Assembly (NCBI GenBank): GCA_028871555.1
Contig: JAGWNA010000010.1
Span: 1 to 64,000, forward strand
From: Lysobacteraceae bacterium
GTDB taxonomy: Bacteria; Pseudomonadota; Gammaproteobacteria; Xanthomonadales; Rhodanobacteraceae
Reading direction: 5' to 3'
DNA length: 64,000 nucleotides
The notes beneath the pieces are model-generated. The model searched no databases and was not told the DNA's origin. It was given only the letters and a program-made list of their open reading frames with translations. Of the stretch, positions 25,048-33,455 are shown piece by piece; positions within the stretch are counted from its first letter, which is position 1, and every line of letters begins with the position of its first letter. The position numbers were made by a program, and so were the translations under genes.

Positions 25048-26180
25048 GGCGTCGCGGCGCCGTTGCCGGCAACGATGCGAACATGCGTACCGTCGGTCAG
25101 CAGCATCTGGCCATCGGTGACCACCCGCTCGCCGCCGTTCAGCCCCTTGCTGATGACCACCCGATCGCCGCTGGCGGCACCCACGGCGACCATGCGCTGC
25201 TGCACGCTGCCATCGGCCGTGACCACGAACACGAAGCTGCCGTCCGGCGAATTCTGCAGGGCCACCACCGGCACCGTCACCACATTGCCGAGACGCGCGG
25301 TGGGCAAGCTCACCTCGACGAACTGGCCCGGCGTCAGCAGACCGTCCGGATTGTCATAGCTGGCCTTCAACTGGATCGTTCCGGTGCTGGTGTCGACCGC
25401 GTTGTTGATGAAATCCAGGGTTGCCCGCAGCGTCATCCCGGCACCCGGGATTTTCGCCGTCACCGGCACCGCGGCGCGGGCGTAGGCTGCCTTGAGTCCG
25501 GCCAGCGCGGATTCCGGGATCGAAAAGGTGAGGTAGATCGGACTGACCCGGTTGAGCACCACCAGGTTCGTGCTGTTCGCCACCACCTGCGCGCCGGGAT
25601 AGACCAGCGGCGCGCCCGCGATGCCGTCGAACGGCGCCGCGATCCGCGCATAACCGAGTTGCGTGCGCGCCATCTCGACCGCGGCCTTGTCGGCCTTGAC
25701 CGTGGCGGTATACAGGCCCAGGTTCGCCTTGCGGACGTCGTAATCGGATTGTGCGACGTAGCCTTTGGCCAGCAGGGGGCGGTAACGCTTCAGCACCGCC
25801 GCGGCATTCACCTGCTGGGCCCGGTCCCGGGCGAGATTGCCCAGCGCCTCGTCCAGTTGCGACTGCAGCAGGCTGGGGTCGATGCGGATGATCGTCTCGC
25901 CCCGCCTGACGTGTCCGCCGGGCTTGAACGAAAGCGACAGCAGCTGCCCGTTGACCCGCGACTGCACGCTGACGGTGGAATACGCCTCGGCACGTCCGAT
26001 GACTTGCAGCGAGAGATCCAGATCGCCGCGCTGCGCCTCGGCGATTTTCACCGGCACCGCCGGGGAAGCACGTGCCGATCCGGCCGCGTCCTTGCGCTTG
26101 AGGAAATAGTGCGCGGGGATGCCGACGGCCAGCAGCACCGCGGCAATCAGGACGAGCTTCTTCCAGGGTTTGCGCGGCAT
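25044..26180 (-). CDS. RND efflux periplasmic adaptor
   Basis: AcrA/MdtA-family adaptor of 378 residues: N-terminal signal-anchor (KLVLIAAVLLAVGIPAHYF), barrel-sandwich halves (VQSRVNGQLLSLSFKPGGHVRRGE and YARIAAPFDGIAGAP), a helical hairpin of usual length between them, then beta-barrel and membrane-proximal domains (RLGNVVTVPVVALQN, VVISKGLNGGERVVTDG). Two adjacent ATGs (26183 and 26180) follow GGAGAG; the second has the better spacing. An upstream open frame to 26366 runs through the operator-like repeats and is not taken as coding. The stop overlaps the pump start (ATGA), so the two are translationally coupled. It bridges the pump and an outer-membrane channel. Confidence 0.92.
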   Translation of the reverse strand: MPRKPWKKLVLIAAVLLAVGIPAHYFLKRKDAAGSARASPAVPVKIAEAQRGDLDLSLQVIGRAEAYSTVSVQSRVNGQLLSLSFKPGGHVRRGETIIRIDPSLLQSQLDEALGNLARDRAQQVNAAAVLKRYRPLLAKGYVAQSDYDVRKANLGLYTATVKADKAAVEMARTQLGYARIAAPFDGIAGAPLVYPGAQVVANSTNLVVLNRVSPIYLTFSIPESALAGLKAAYARAAVPVTAKIPGAGMTLRATLDFINNAVDTSTGTIQLKASYDNPDGLLTPGQFVEVSLPTARLGNVVTVPVVALQNSPDGSFVFVVTADGSVQQRMVAVGAASGDRVVISKGLNGGERVVTDGQMLLTDGTHVRIVAGNGAATP

Positions 26181-26289
26181 CATCTCTCCGGCCACGGGCC
26201 GCGACCGCTGTGCACGGCATCCGCACAGGCCCGCCGTGGTTCGGGTTTTGGTGGGAAAAGCGTTGGAACAAAACGCACGTCGGCCCGAT

Positions 26290-26321
26290 CCGTTGACAGC
26301 CGCGGCCGTTGACAACTGCGG
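26290..26321. promoter_or_regulatory. Tandem 16-bp repeats upstream of the RND adaptor
   Basis: Two adjacent 16-bp units (CCGTTGACAGCCGCGG and CCGTTGACAACTGCGG) agree at 14 positions. Each contains a GTTG-A-CAAC-like near palindrome. They lie in the 193-bp gap between marR and the adaptor gene, about 110 bases upstream of the adaptor start. A binding site for the MarR regulator or a local promoter is possible; this is inference from position and symmetry. Confidence 0.35.
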
Positions 26322-26373
26322 CCCGCCAACGGTCCGACAGGTTCCTGACCTGCCGGCACATGTCACACCATGT

Positions 26374-26832
26374 TCATGGGTCGCGCAAGTCGGCGCCTTC
26401 CAGCGCCAGCAGGTTGTCCTTGATCCGGTTGATCACCGCCAGCGCCTGCTGCAGTTCGTCATGACCGATGCCGCGGGTGGCGTCCCGGCGCAACTCGCGG
26501 GCGATCACCTCCATGTCGCTGATGACCCCGCGCGCCTGTCCGGTGGCGTACAGACGCCACGCGCGGCGATCCTTCGGGTCGGGCCGGCGCTCGACAAAGC
26601 CGGCGGCCTGCAGCCGGTCGATCACCCGGCCCACCGCAATCGGCTCCATTTCCAGCAACTCGGCCAGCTCGGTCTGCCGCAGACCTTCGCGGTGGTACAG
26701 CATCTTGGTCGCGCGCCACTGCGCGCGGGTCAGCCCGAACTTCACCGCGCGCCGGTCGAAGTGCTTGCGGAACAGCAAGGTCACGTCGTTCAGCAGATAG
26801 CCAAAGGAAATGTCTTCCGTTTTCACCGTCAT
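26374..26832 (-). CDS. MarR-family transcriptional regulator
   Basis: Winged-helix dimeric regulator of 152 residues. The DNA-binding part contains LTRAQWRATKMLYHREGLRQTELAELLEMEPIAVGRVIDRLQAAGFVERRPDPKDRRAWRLYAT, with the DPKDRRAW wing characteristic of MarR proteins. It is the first gene of the MarR-adaptor-RND set and probably represses it until a ligand (often a phenolic compound or drug) releases it. The gap to the adaptor is 193 bases, so the pump genes may also have their own promoter. It is divergent from the macro-domain gene, with a 63-bp shared upstream region. Confidence 0.92.
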   Translation of the reverse strand: MTVKTEDISFGYLLNDVTLLFRKHFDRRAVKFGLTRAQWRATKMLYHREGLRQTELAELLEMEPIAVGRVIDRLQAAGFVERRPDPKDRRAWRLYATGQARGVISDMEVIARELRRDATRGIGHDELQQALAVINRIKDNLLALEGADLRDP

Positions 26833-26895
26833 CCGTCGCCAGCCTCCCCACCCGTACGCATGCCATCAGCATACGGCGCGGCTATCATCGAAGCC

Positions 26896-27417
26896 ATGTC
26901 CATCAGCGTGATCCTCGCCGACATCACCCAGCTGCGCGTGGACGCGATCGTCAACGCGGCCAACCCCACCCTGCTCGGTGGCGCCGGGGTGGACGGTGCC
27001 ATTCACCGCGCAGCCGGGCAGGCCTTGCTCGATGCCTGCCGCGCATTGCCTGAATGCGCACCGGGGGTGCGCTGCCCGCCCGGCGAGGCGCGCATCACGC
27101 CGGGCTTTGCCCTGCCCGCACGCCATGTCATCCACACCGTGGGACCGATCTGGCACGGCGGCAGCCACGGCGAGCCGGCCCTGCTCGAAAGTTGCTATCG
27201 AGGCGCGCTGCAGCTGCTGCGCGCCCGTCGCCTGTCCAGCATTGCGTTCCCGGCCATCAGTTGCGGTGTCTACGGCTATCCGGCCGCACTGGCGGCGGAG
27301 GTGGCCGTCGCCACGCTGCACGATGAATTGACGCGCTTTGCTTCGATCGACGTGCAGCTGTGCTGTTTCAGCGAGACCATGCATGCGATCTGGCAGCAGG
27401 CTCTCAACGCAGCTTGA
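26896..27417 (+). CDS. Macro-domain protein (O-acetyl-ADP-ribose deacetylase-like)
   Basis: A 173-residue single macro domain of the MacroD/YmdB type, which removes ADP-ribose from acidic residues or deacetylates O-acetyl-ADP-ribose. Motifs are DITQLRVDAIVNAANPTLLGGAGVDGAIHRAAG (adenine and distal ribose binding), GEARITPGFALPARHVIHTVGP, and FPAISCGVYGYPAALAAEVA (phosphate loop). A conventional MacroD catalytic Asn and Asp/Gly loop are present. The ATG at 26896 matches the family start. The 3' end overlaps the convergent batD stop by 14 bases. The link to the neighbouring genes is unclear. Confidence 0.93.
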   Translation: MSISVILADITQLRVDAIVNAANPTLLGGAGVDGAIHRAAGQALLDACRALPECAPGVRCPPGEARITPGFALPARHVIHTVGPIWHGGSHGEPALLESCYRGALQLLRARRLSSIAFPAISCGVYGYPAALAAEVAVATLHDELTRFASIDVQLCCFSETMHAIWQQALNAA

Positions 27418-29110
27418 ATGGATACAGCGGCGGCAGCTCGCCCGGATCGGCATCCGCGTCGACGTCCCTGCGCCAGACGAAGCCGCGCTTGAACAGCCCG
27501 GCCACAGCCGCACCGTCGTCGGCCGCCGGCGCACCGGCGTAATGCCGCTGCTGCAGGGCGGCGATGGCCACGCGCTGCCTGTCGTCGCCGAGCAACGCCG
27601 CCAGTTCGCCCAGGTGCTGGATCGCCTGTCGCTCGGCGCGCGCCCATGCCAGCAGGGTGCGCACCTGCGCGGCCGTATCGGCGCGCAGGACTGCATCGAG
27701 GAATGCCTGCTGGCACCGGCGTGCCGACGTCGCATGCAGCGCCGCCGGTGCGGCGGTCGACGGCGAGGGGCCACGGCCACGCCACCACCACCATCCGAGC
27801 AGGCTCAACAGCCACAGGCCGATGCTGCCCAGCGCCAGCCAGCGCCAGGGCACGGCGTGCGTTGCAGCGGTGGCCGCCGCGGGTGCGCCAATCGGGGCAT
27901 TCGCGGATGCCGCAACGGCGGGGCCGGATGGATGCGCGGCCAGCCCGCCGATGGCGGGCAGGACCGTGATGCTGTGTGCCGGGATCTGCGCCACTTCCAT
28001 CCGGTCGGCCAGCACGTTCCACCACTTCAGGGTGATCGCCGGAACGATCAGCGTGCCGGTACGTTCGGGCACGATCGCGAACGCCTGCTGGCGGTGACCG
28101 ACGATCCACCGCCCGGCATCGCGGCTGCCGGTGACCGGCTTGTCCGGATACACCGTGGCACCATCCAGTGACGGCAGGCTCAGCGCCGGCAAAGCCTCGA
28201 AGGGCAGGCCGGTCGCCTGCAGGTTCAGCGTGACGTTCAGCGGCTGCCCCACCCTTGCTTGATCCCGGGCGCCCGGCCAGCCATCCAGCGTCAGGCTCAA
28301 CTGGCGCGCGGGCAGCCAGGCGGCGTTGCCCCAGTCGGCCGGGGCCGCGCGCACCTCGACCGTCTGCGCCGGCGCGCGGGCCGAGACCGGCGTACTGGCG
28401 CCGAAGAAGCTGTTGGGGTCGTTCGGATCGACCGCGTCGCCCTGGAAATTCAGCGCGGGGATATCCAGCTGGCCGGCATGCTGCGGGACCAGCGCATAGC
28501 GGCGCTCGAGCACGTGATACTGACGGCCGCCGCGCTCGGCGTCGAAGTTCACGTCGTTGCCGACCCGGCTGACGTCCATGCCGTCGACCTGCGGCGTATC
28601 CAGCGACCCGCCGCTGATATTGACCGCGTAATACAGCCGCACGACATAGCTCAATTGCTGGCCGACGTAGGCCTGGCGCGGCTCGACCTGCGCTTCCATG
28701 AAGACGTCCGCGCCGGCGGACGCCGCCGCTGCCGGGCTGGCAGCCGTCACGTGCAGCTGCAACGGCGCAGTCTGGCTGCCGGCGACGGTGAGCGCGGGAA
28801 TCTGCAGCACGCCCTCGTGCCGGGGACGCAGCGCGACGCCGAAGGTCAGGCTCGACGTCGCCGTGCCATTGACGACGCTGAGGCTGCTGTTCTGGGACGT
28901 GCCGAGTATTTCGAAATCCTTGTTCAACGCGCCCAGATCGGGGGTCGCGACGTTCCCGCTGGAATGGTCCACGCGCAGATTCAGCGTCACCGTCTCGCCC
29001 ATCTGCACGCTGTTGCGATCCAGCGTGGCCTGCACGTCGGCGGCCCGGCCGGGCGCCGGAAGCAGCAGCAGGGCCAGCAACGTGCATCCGATGATTCGTC
29101 GAAACATCAC
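27404..29110 (-). CDS. batD: BatD-like protein
   Basis: BatD-family protein of 568 residues. N-terminal signal peptide (CTLLALLLLPAPGRAADV), a long periplasmic region made of beta-sandwich repeats (LDRNSVQMGETVTLNLRVDHSSG; LTLDGWPGARDQARVGQPLNVTLN), one C-terminal transmembrane helix (about 435-455, WLALGSIGLWLLSLLGWWWW) and a cytoplasmic tail of about 110 residues. It is the last gene of the Bat operon and overlaps the preceding gene by ATGA. Bat proteins are linked to oxygen or stress tolerance and envelope integrity in Bacteroides, Leptospira and Francisella, but the molecular role is not settled. The 3' end overlaps the convergent macro-domain gene. Confidence 0.88.
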   Translation of the reverse strand: MMFRRIIGCTLLALLLLPAPGRAADVQATLDRNSVQMGETVTLNLRVDHSSGNVATPDLGALNKDFEILGTSQNSSLSVVNGTATSSLTFGVALRPRHEGVLQIPALTVAGSQTAPLQLHVTAASPAAAASAGADVFMEAQVEPRQAYVGQQLSYVVRLYYAVNISGGSLDTPQVDGMDVSRVGNDVNFDAERGGRQYHVLERRYALVPQHAGQLDIPALNFQGDAVDPNDPNSFFGASTPVSARAPAQTVEVRAAPADWGNAAWLPARQLSLTLDGWPGARDQARVGQPLNVTLNLQATGLPFEALPALSLPSLDGATVYPDKPVTGSRDAGRWIVGHRQQAFAIVPERTGTLIVPAITLKWWNVLADRMEVAQIPAHSITVLPAIGGLAAHPSGPAVAASANAPIGAPAAATAATHAVPWRWLALGSIGLWLLSLLGWWWWRGRGPSPSTAAPAALHATSARRCQQAFLDAVLRADTAAQVRTLLAWARAERQAIQHLGELAALLGDDRQRVAIAALQQRHYAGAPAADDGAAVAGLFKRGFVWRRDVDADADPGELPPLYPFKLR

Positions 29111-30996
29111 GGCTGTTGGTCCTCGATTGGTGCGCCGCCGTGGCGCTGCAGATATTCCAGTTCGAACTTGCGCCGCAACAGCGCCCCCGGATCGTCCGGT
29201 ACCCGCTGCAATGCCTGGCGCAGGTCCGCGGGCAGCTTCGATTGCGGGTCGTCCCCGGCCATCACGCCGAGCTGGTGCGGCGCTTGCGCGGTGCGCTCCG
29301 GTTTCTTTTGCTGCGCCGCCAGCGCCTGGTCCATCTGCTGTTTCAGGGCCTGCCGTGCCTTCTGCGCATGCGCTTTGCGTTCGGCCTGCTGCTGCGCTGT
29401 CTGCGGCCTGGGCTGGTCGCCGGCCTGATCCTGCGCGGAAGCGTTCTTGGCATCCTGTGCAGCGGATTTGCCGTCCTTGTCCGGAGAATTCTTGCCGTCC
29501 TCACCGGGCGACTGCTGCGGGGCGGACTTGTCAGGCTTGCCGGGCTTGCCGGACGACGAGGACTGCCCCTTGCCGTCGCCTTTGCCCTGCTGTTTTTGCT
29601 GCTTCGACTGCCCCTGCCCGGATTTCTGCTGATGCTGCCGGCGCAACCAGTCCTCGACCGCCTTGCGGTTGGCGATCGCATCGGCGTTGCCCGGGTCGAG
29701 TTTCAATGCCTTGTCGTAAGCCTCGATGGCCGGCTGGTATCGACCCAGCCGGGCCAGCGCATTGCCCAGGTTGTAGGCCGCGTCGGTACCGGGAACCTGC
29801 CGCAGGGCTTGTGCCGCGGCGGCATAATCGCCCACTCGATAGTCCGCCGCACCGCGCAGCGCCGGGTCGCGTGCCAGCTGTTGCGCCTGCTTTGCCTGGC
29901 CGTGCCGCAAGGCCTGCGCGGCCTGCTGGTCGGGCCGTTGCCACAGGTCGTTCCAGCTCATCGCATCGGCGCGTCCGGGCAGGGCCGGCAGCAGCGCCAG
30001 CGCCATCAGCAGCAGCCAGCCGCGGCGGAAAGCCGAGGCCACCAGCAGCAGCAAGGGCAGCAGCAGCCACGGTCCGCGATCCTGCCACTGCTCGTTCGCC
30101 TGCCCTTTCACCGCACTGGCCGGGCCGTCGCGCAGCTGTGCCTGCAGCGCATCGATATCGCGGTGATCGGCGGTCATCGGCACATAGCGGCCGCCACCGG
30201 CGGCCGCCACGGCGGCCAGTCCGGCATCATCGCGCCCCGCCAGCACCATGTGCCCCTGCGCGTCGTGCAGAAAGCCGCCATCGGCTTGCGGTATCGGGCC
30301 GCCCTGCGGCGTTCCCACGCCCAGCACCGATACCCGCACGCCCGCGGCAGCGGCCATGCGCGCGGCGGCAACCGCGGAGCGGTCCGCCTGATCGGTGATC
30401 AGCACCAGCGAACCACTCTTTGCGTTGGCCTCGTGGATCAGCGCCATGCCGCGCCGGATCGCCTGCGCGGCATCGTTGCCATCCACCGGCATGGTATCGG
30501 GCGCCATCGCATCGAGCAGATCGCGCAGGCTGTTCGCGTCGGAGGTCAATGGCGCCACCACGAACGCTTCGCCGGCGTAGCCGATCAAGGCATTGAGACC
30601 GTCGCGATTGCTGTCCAGCAGATCGTGCGCCTTGTAGATCGCGCGGTCGAGCCGGTTCGGCGCCACGTCACGCGCCAGCATGTGCCGCGACAGCGAGACG
30701 GCCACCACCTGCGCGGCGCGGCTGGCGTACCACGGCTGCGCGATGCGGTTCCAGCTCGGGCCGGCCAGCGCCAGTGCCGACAGCGTCCAGCCCAGCAGGA
30801 ACAACCCCGCCGACAGCCGTCGACTGCCGGCTTTCCCGCGCAGCAGATGCGGCAGCAGTTCGGCATCGACCAGCCGCGACAACTGCACCTGCGCCCGACT
30901 GCGTCGCGTGCCCAGCCACCACCACACCGGCAGCAGCGCCAGCATGGCCAGCCACCACGGCTGCAGGAAATGAAACTGCGTGATGGCCCGGGTCAT
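29107..30996 (-). CDS. batB: BatB/BatC fusion: VWA domain plus TPR and Gln/Lys-rich tail
   Basis: A 629-residue inner-membrane protein. Two N-terminal helices (about 10-26 and 58-75) frame an Aerotolerance-type start, then a periplasmic or cytoplasmic VWA domain (about 85-290), a third helical region (about 305-340), TPR-like repeats (about 355-445: YNLGNALARLGRYQPAIEAYDKAL), and a long Gln/Lys/Ser/Gly-rich tail (about 450-560). It combines the BatB VWA and BatC TPR proteins of other operons. The metal-site motif DxSxS of VWA domains is replaced by SLSRHM, so the first aspartate is missing and metal binding may be lost. It overlaps batA and batD by 4 bases each. Confidence 0.85.
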   Translation of the reverse strand: MTRAITQFHFLQPWWLAMLALLPVWWWLGTRRSRAQVQLSRLVDAELLPHLLRGKAGSRRLSAGLFLLGWTLSALALAGPSWNRIAQPWYASRAAQVVAVSLSRHMLARDVAPNRLDRAIYKAHDLLDSNRDGLNALIGYAGEAFVVAPLTSDANSLRDLLDAMAPDTMPVDGNDAAQAIRRGMALIHEANAKSGSLVLITDQADRSAVAAARMAAAAGVRVSVLGVGTPQGGPIPQADGGFLHDAQGHMVLAGRDDAGLAAVAAAGGGRYVPMTADHRDIDALQAQLRDGPASAVKGQANEQWQDRGPWLLLPLLLLVASAFRRGWLLLMALALLPALPGRADAMSWNDLWQRPDQQAAQALRHGQAKQAQQLARDPALRGAADYRVGDYAAAAQALRQVPGTDAAYNLGNALARLGRYQPAIEAYDKALKLDPGNADAIANRKAVEDWLRRQHQQKSGQGQSKQQKQQGKGDGKGQSSSSGKPGKPDKSAPQQSPGEDGKNSPDKDGKSAAQDAKNASAQDQAGDQPRPQTAQQQAERKAHAQKARQALKQQMDQALAAQQKKPERTAQAPHQLGVMAGDDPQSKLPADLRQALQRVPDDPGALLRRKFELEYLQRHGGAPIEDQQP

Positions 30997-31979
30997 GTGG
31001 ACGGCTCCGGCCGGCGTCCGAACTGACGCGGCGCGACCAGCAGCAGCAACAACACCAGCGCCGCACCCAGCGGCCAGCGGAACAGTTCATGTCGCGGCCG
31101 CAATGTCGGACCCTGCTGCGGCATCGGCTCCAGTGCATCGATCGCACGATAGGCATCGGCCAGTTCGCCGCTGTCGGTGGCGCGGAAGAAGCGTCCGCCG
31201 GTTTCCGTGGCGATGCGGGTGAGCATGTCCGCGTCCAGGTCGGCCGAGGGATTGACCAGCTGGCTGCCGAAGAACCCCGCCACGCGCATCCGCGTGGCGC
31301 CGATGCCGATGGTGTAGATGCGCACGCCGGCCGCCTTGGCCGCCCGCGCCGCCTCGCGCGGCGAAATGCTGCCGGCGTTGTTGACGCCGTCGGTCAGCAG
31401 GATCAGCACGCGCGCCTGCTGCGGCAGTGCCGAGAGCCGCTTCACCGCCACCGCGATCGCGTCGCCGATCGCCGTTTCGGTGCCGGCCAGGCCCACCGCC
31501 GCGCCCTGCAGTTGCGCCCGCACCGCCGACAGGTCGTAAGTCAGCGGCGTCACCAGGAAGGCCTGACTGCCGAACAGGATCAAGCCCATCTCGTCGCCAC
31601 GGCGCCGATCGATGAAGTCGCCGGCGATCGCCTCGACCGCACCGAAGCGGCTGACCGGCTGACCGGCCAGTTGCATGTCGTCGGTGTGCATGCTGCCGGA
31701 CAGATCCACCGCCAGCATCAACCCTCGCCCGCTGCGCTGCTGTGGCTGCGGCGGTCCCACCCACTGCGGCCGCGCCGCGGCCGCCAGCAGGCACAGCCAT
31801 GCCAGTACCGACAGCCACGGCGCGATGCCATGGCCCGCCTGGCGGCTGGCCGCGGCCAGCTGCAGGCCCGGTTGCGGCAGGTGCAAGGCCTGCCCCGGTT
31901 GCGCAGGCCTCAGCCAGCGACGCAGCAGCCACGGCAACGGCAACAGCACGACGATCCACGGCCAGGCAAACTCAGGCAT
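30993..31979 (-). CDS. batA: BatA-like VWA-domain membrane protein
   Basis: A 328-residue protein with two N-terminal helices (FAWPWIVVLLPLPWLLRRW; IAPWLSVLAWLCLLAAAA), a VWA domain with an intact metal site (MLAVDLSGSMHTDDM; LILLTDGVNNAG), and a C-terminal helix (LGAALVLLLLLVAPRQF). The start at 31979 overlaps DUF4381 by 8 bases and gives the normal BatA N-terminus; the open frame extends upstream but reads as shadow of DUF4381. With the downstream BatB/C it probably forms a membrane complex acted on by the MoxR ATPase, as inferred for MoxR-VWA pairs in general. Confidence 0.9.
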   Translation of the reverse strand: MPEFAWPWIVVLLPLPWLLRRWLRPAQPGQALHLPQPGLQLAAASRQAGHGIAPWLSVLAWLCLLAAAARPQWVGPPQPQQRSGRGLMLAVDLSGSMHTDDMQLAGQPVSRFGAVEAIAGDFIDRRRGDEMGLILFGSQAFLVTPLTYDLSAVRAQLQGAAVGLAGTETAIGDAIAVAVKRLSALPQQARVLILLTDGVNNAGSISPREAARAAKAAGVRIYTIGIGATRMRVAGFFGSQLVNPSADLDADMLTRIATETGGRFFRATDSGELADAYRAIDALEPMPQQGPTLRPRHELFRWPLGAALVLLLLLVAPRQFGRRPEPST

Positions 31980-32508
31980 CGGCGGACTCCTGCGTCGCCG
32001 GCTTCCATCTGCGCGGCTGCAACGCCAGACGCAGCCACTGCCGCACCGCCGACGATGCAGCTGCACGGTCGAACGATGCCGTCGCGCGGTAGATCGCCTG
32101 ATCCAGTGCCAGCAGCCGCTCCAGCGTCGCCGCATCGACCGGCACCCGCGCCAGCGTCCGCCGCCAGGCCTCGCCCCGCTGCTGCGCAGCCGTTGCATCG
32201 TGCCTGCGCGCCACCCGCCGCAGCAGCTGATGCAAGCCGCCGGCCAGTGCGGCCTGATCGTCGTCGTGTTGATGCTGCAGCAGCAGTCGATCCAGTTCGG
32301 CCAGCACTTGCCGGCGGTGCCGCCGCGTTCGCCGATACCGTCGCCACAGCCATGCAGCGGCCAGCAGTGCCAGCAGCGACAACCCGCCCAGCAGCCACCA
32401 GCCGGGGGCCGGCGGCCACCATGCAGGATCGGGAGGCAGATGGATATCGCGCAGGACCGGACCCTGCGCCGCGACCATCGACGCCGGATGCCGCGCAGGA
32501 GCCATCAT
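31972..32508 (-). CDS. DUF4381 membrane protein of the Bat operon
   Basis: A 178-residue protein with one transmembrane helix (about 37-57, GWWLLGGLSLLALLAAAWLWR) preceded by the conserved LRDIHLPPDPAWWPPAPGWW, then a cytoplasmic Arg/Leu-rich helical domain (RRHRRQVLAELDRLLLQHQHDDDQ). This is the DUF4381 pattern found between DUF58 and batA genes. It overlaps the DUF58 gene by 4 bases and batA by 8. No reaction is known; it is presumed a structural member of the Bat complex. Confidence 0.85.
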   Translation of the reverse strand: MMAPARHPASMVAAQGPVLRDIHLPPDPAWWPPAPGWWLLGGLSLLALLAAAWLWRRYRRTRRHRRQVLAELDRLLLQHQHDDDQAALAGGLHQLLRRVARRHDATAAQQRGEAWRRTLARVPVDAATLERLLALDQAIYRATASFDRAAASSAVRQWLRLALQPRRWKPATQESADA

Positions 32509-33455
32509 CGCGCCAGCCTCGCGCCGCCGAGCAGGCCCGCCACCGCCTCGAACGGATCCGCCGTGGTGTCGATGCTGCGCCAGCGCAGGCCCAGCGCCTG
32601 CGCCAATTCACCGAGCTGCGCCGGGCCGGTGCCGAGCGTGCGCTGGAACTCGCGCCGCTGACGCTCGGACTGCAGCATCACCTCGTTGCGCTCACCGGCA
32701 TGCTCCAGCGGATAGCGACCCGGCGGTACCAGCGCCAGCTCCAGCGCGTCGGCCACCACCAGCACGCCGACACCGGCTCGCCGGGTGAGGTCGAGCATCG
32801 ATTGTCGCGCCTGTGCGTCGCAGCTGAAGCCGTCGCTGATCAGCAGCACGCGGCTTGCGCCATGCAGCAGGCGCCCCATGCGCGCCAACGCATCGGACAG
32901 CGGTTCGATCTTGTCCGGCTCGACCTTGCCGGGCGTTGGCCGCGCATCCCAATCGGCCAATGCCCCGCATACGGCCAGTGCGCCATGCAACCCGGATTGC
33001 GGGCGCAGCAGTTGATCGGCGCGACCGAAAGCCATCACGCCGACCCGCTCGCCCGCACGAACCGCATACCAGGCGGCACACGCCGCCGCGCGGGCCGCCT
33101 GCACCGACTTGAACCGCAACCGCGTACCGAACTGCATGCTGGCATGGGTATCGAGCAGAATCAGCAGGCTTCCTTCGCGATCCTCCTGGAACAGCTTGGT
33201 GTGCAGCCTTCCGCTGCGCGCGGTGAGACGCCAATCGAGGCGGCGCACGTCGTCGCCCGCCTGATACACGCGCGACTCGGCGTAATCCATGCCGCGGCCG
33301 TAAAGACGGCTGGACTGCTGTCCGCTTCGCATGGCCCGGCTGGGCAGTGCCGCCATCCGGGCACGTACCACGCGGGCGCGCAAGGCAATCAGTTCGGCCA
33401 GCGAGACGCGGCTGCGGCCGTCGCCATCGGCACGATGTCGCAGGACGGCGTTCAC
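32505..33455 (-). CDS. DUF58 domain protein
   Basis: A 316-residue soluble DUF58 protein. The family core is visible as YGRGMDYAESRVYQAGDDVRRLDWRLTARSGRLHTKLFQEDREGS, followed by a VWA-like fold (LLILLDTHASMQFGT; RVLLISDGFSCD). Such proteins are nearly always encoded next to MoxR ATPases and Bat proteins and are thought to act as adaptors. Start and stop both overlap neighbours by 4 bases, so the whole operon is translationally coupled. Confidence 0.92.
   Translation of the reverse strand: MNAVLRHRADGDGRSRVSLAELIALRARVVRARMAALPSRAMRSGQQSSRLYGRGMDYAESRVYQAGDDVRRLDWRLTARSGRLHTKLFQEDREGSLLILLDTHASMQFGTRLRFKSVQAARAAACAAWYAVRAGERVGVMAFGRADQLLRPQSGLHGALAVCGALADWDARPTPGKVEPDKIEPLSDALARMGRLLHGASRVLLISDGFSCDAQARQSMLDLTRRAGVGVLVVADALELALVPPGRYPLEHAGERNEVMLQSERQRREFQRTLGTGPAQLGELAQALGLRWRSIDTTADPFEAVAGLLGGARLAR

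Noticed and set aside
22003-25359. Plus-strand ORF of 1118 codons opposite the RND pump
   Set aside because: It is antisense to a well-supported RND permease and reads as His/Arg/Gln-rich sequence without domains, the typical shadow of GC-rich membrane-protein genes.
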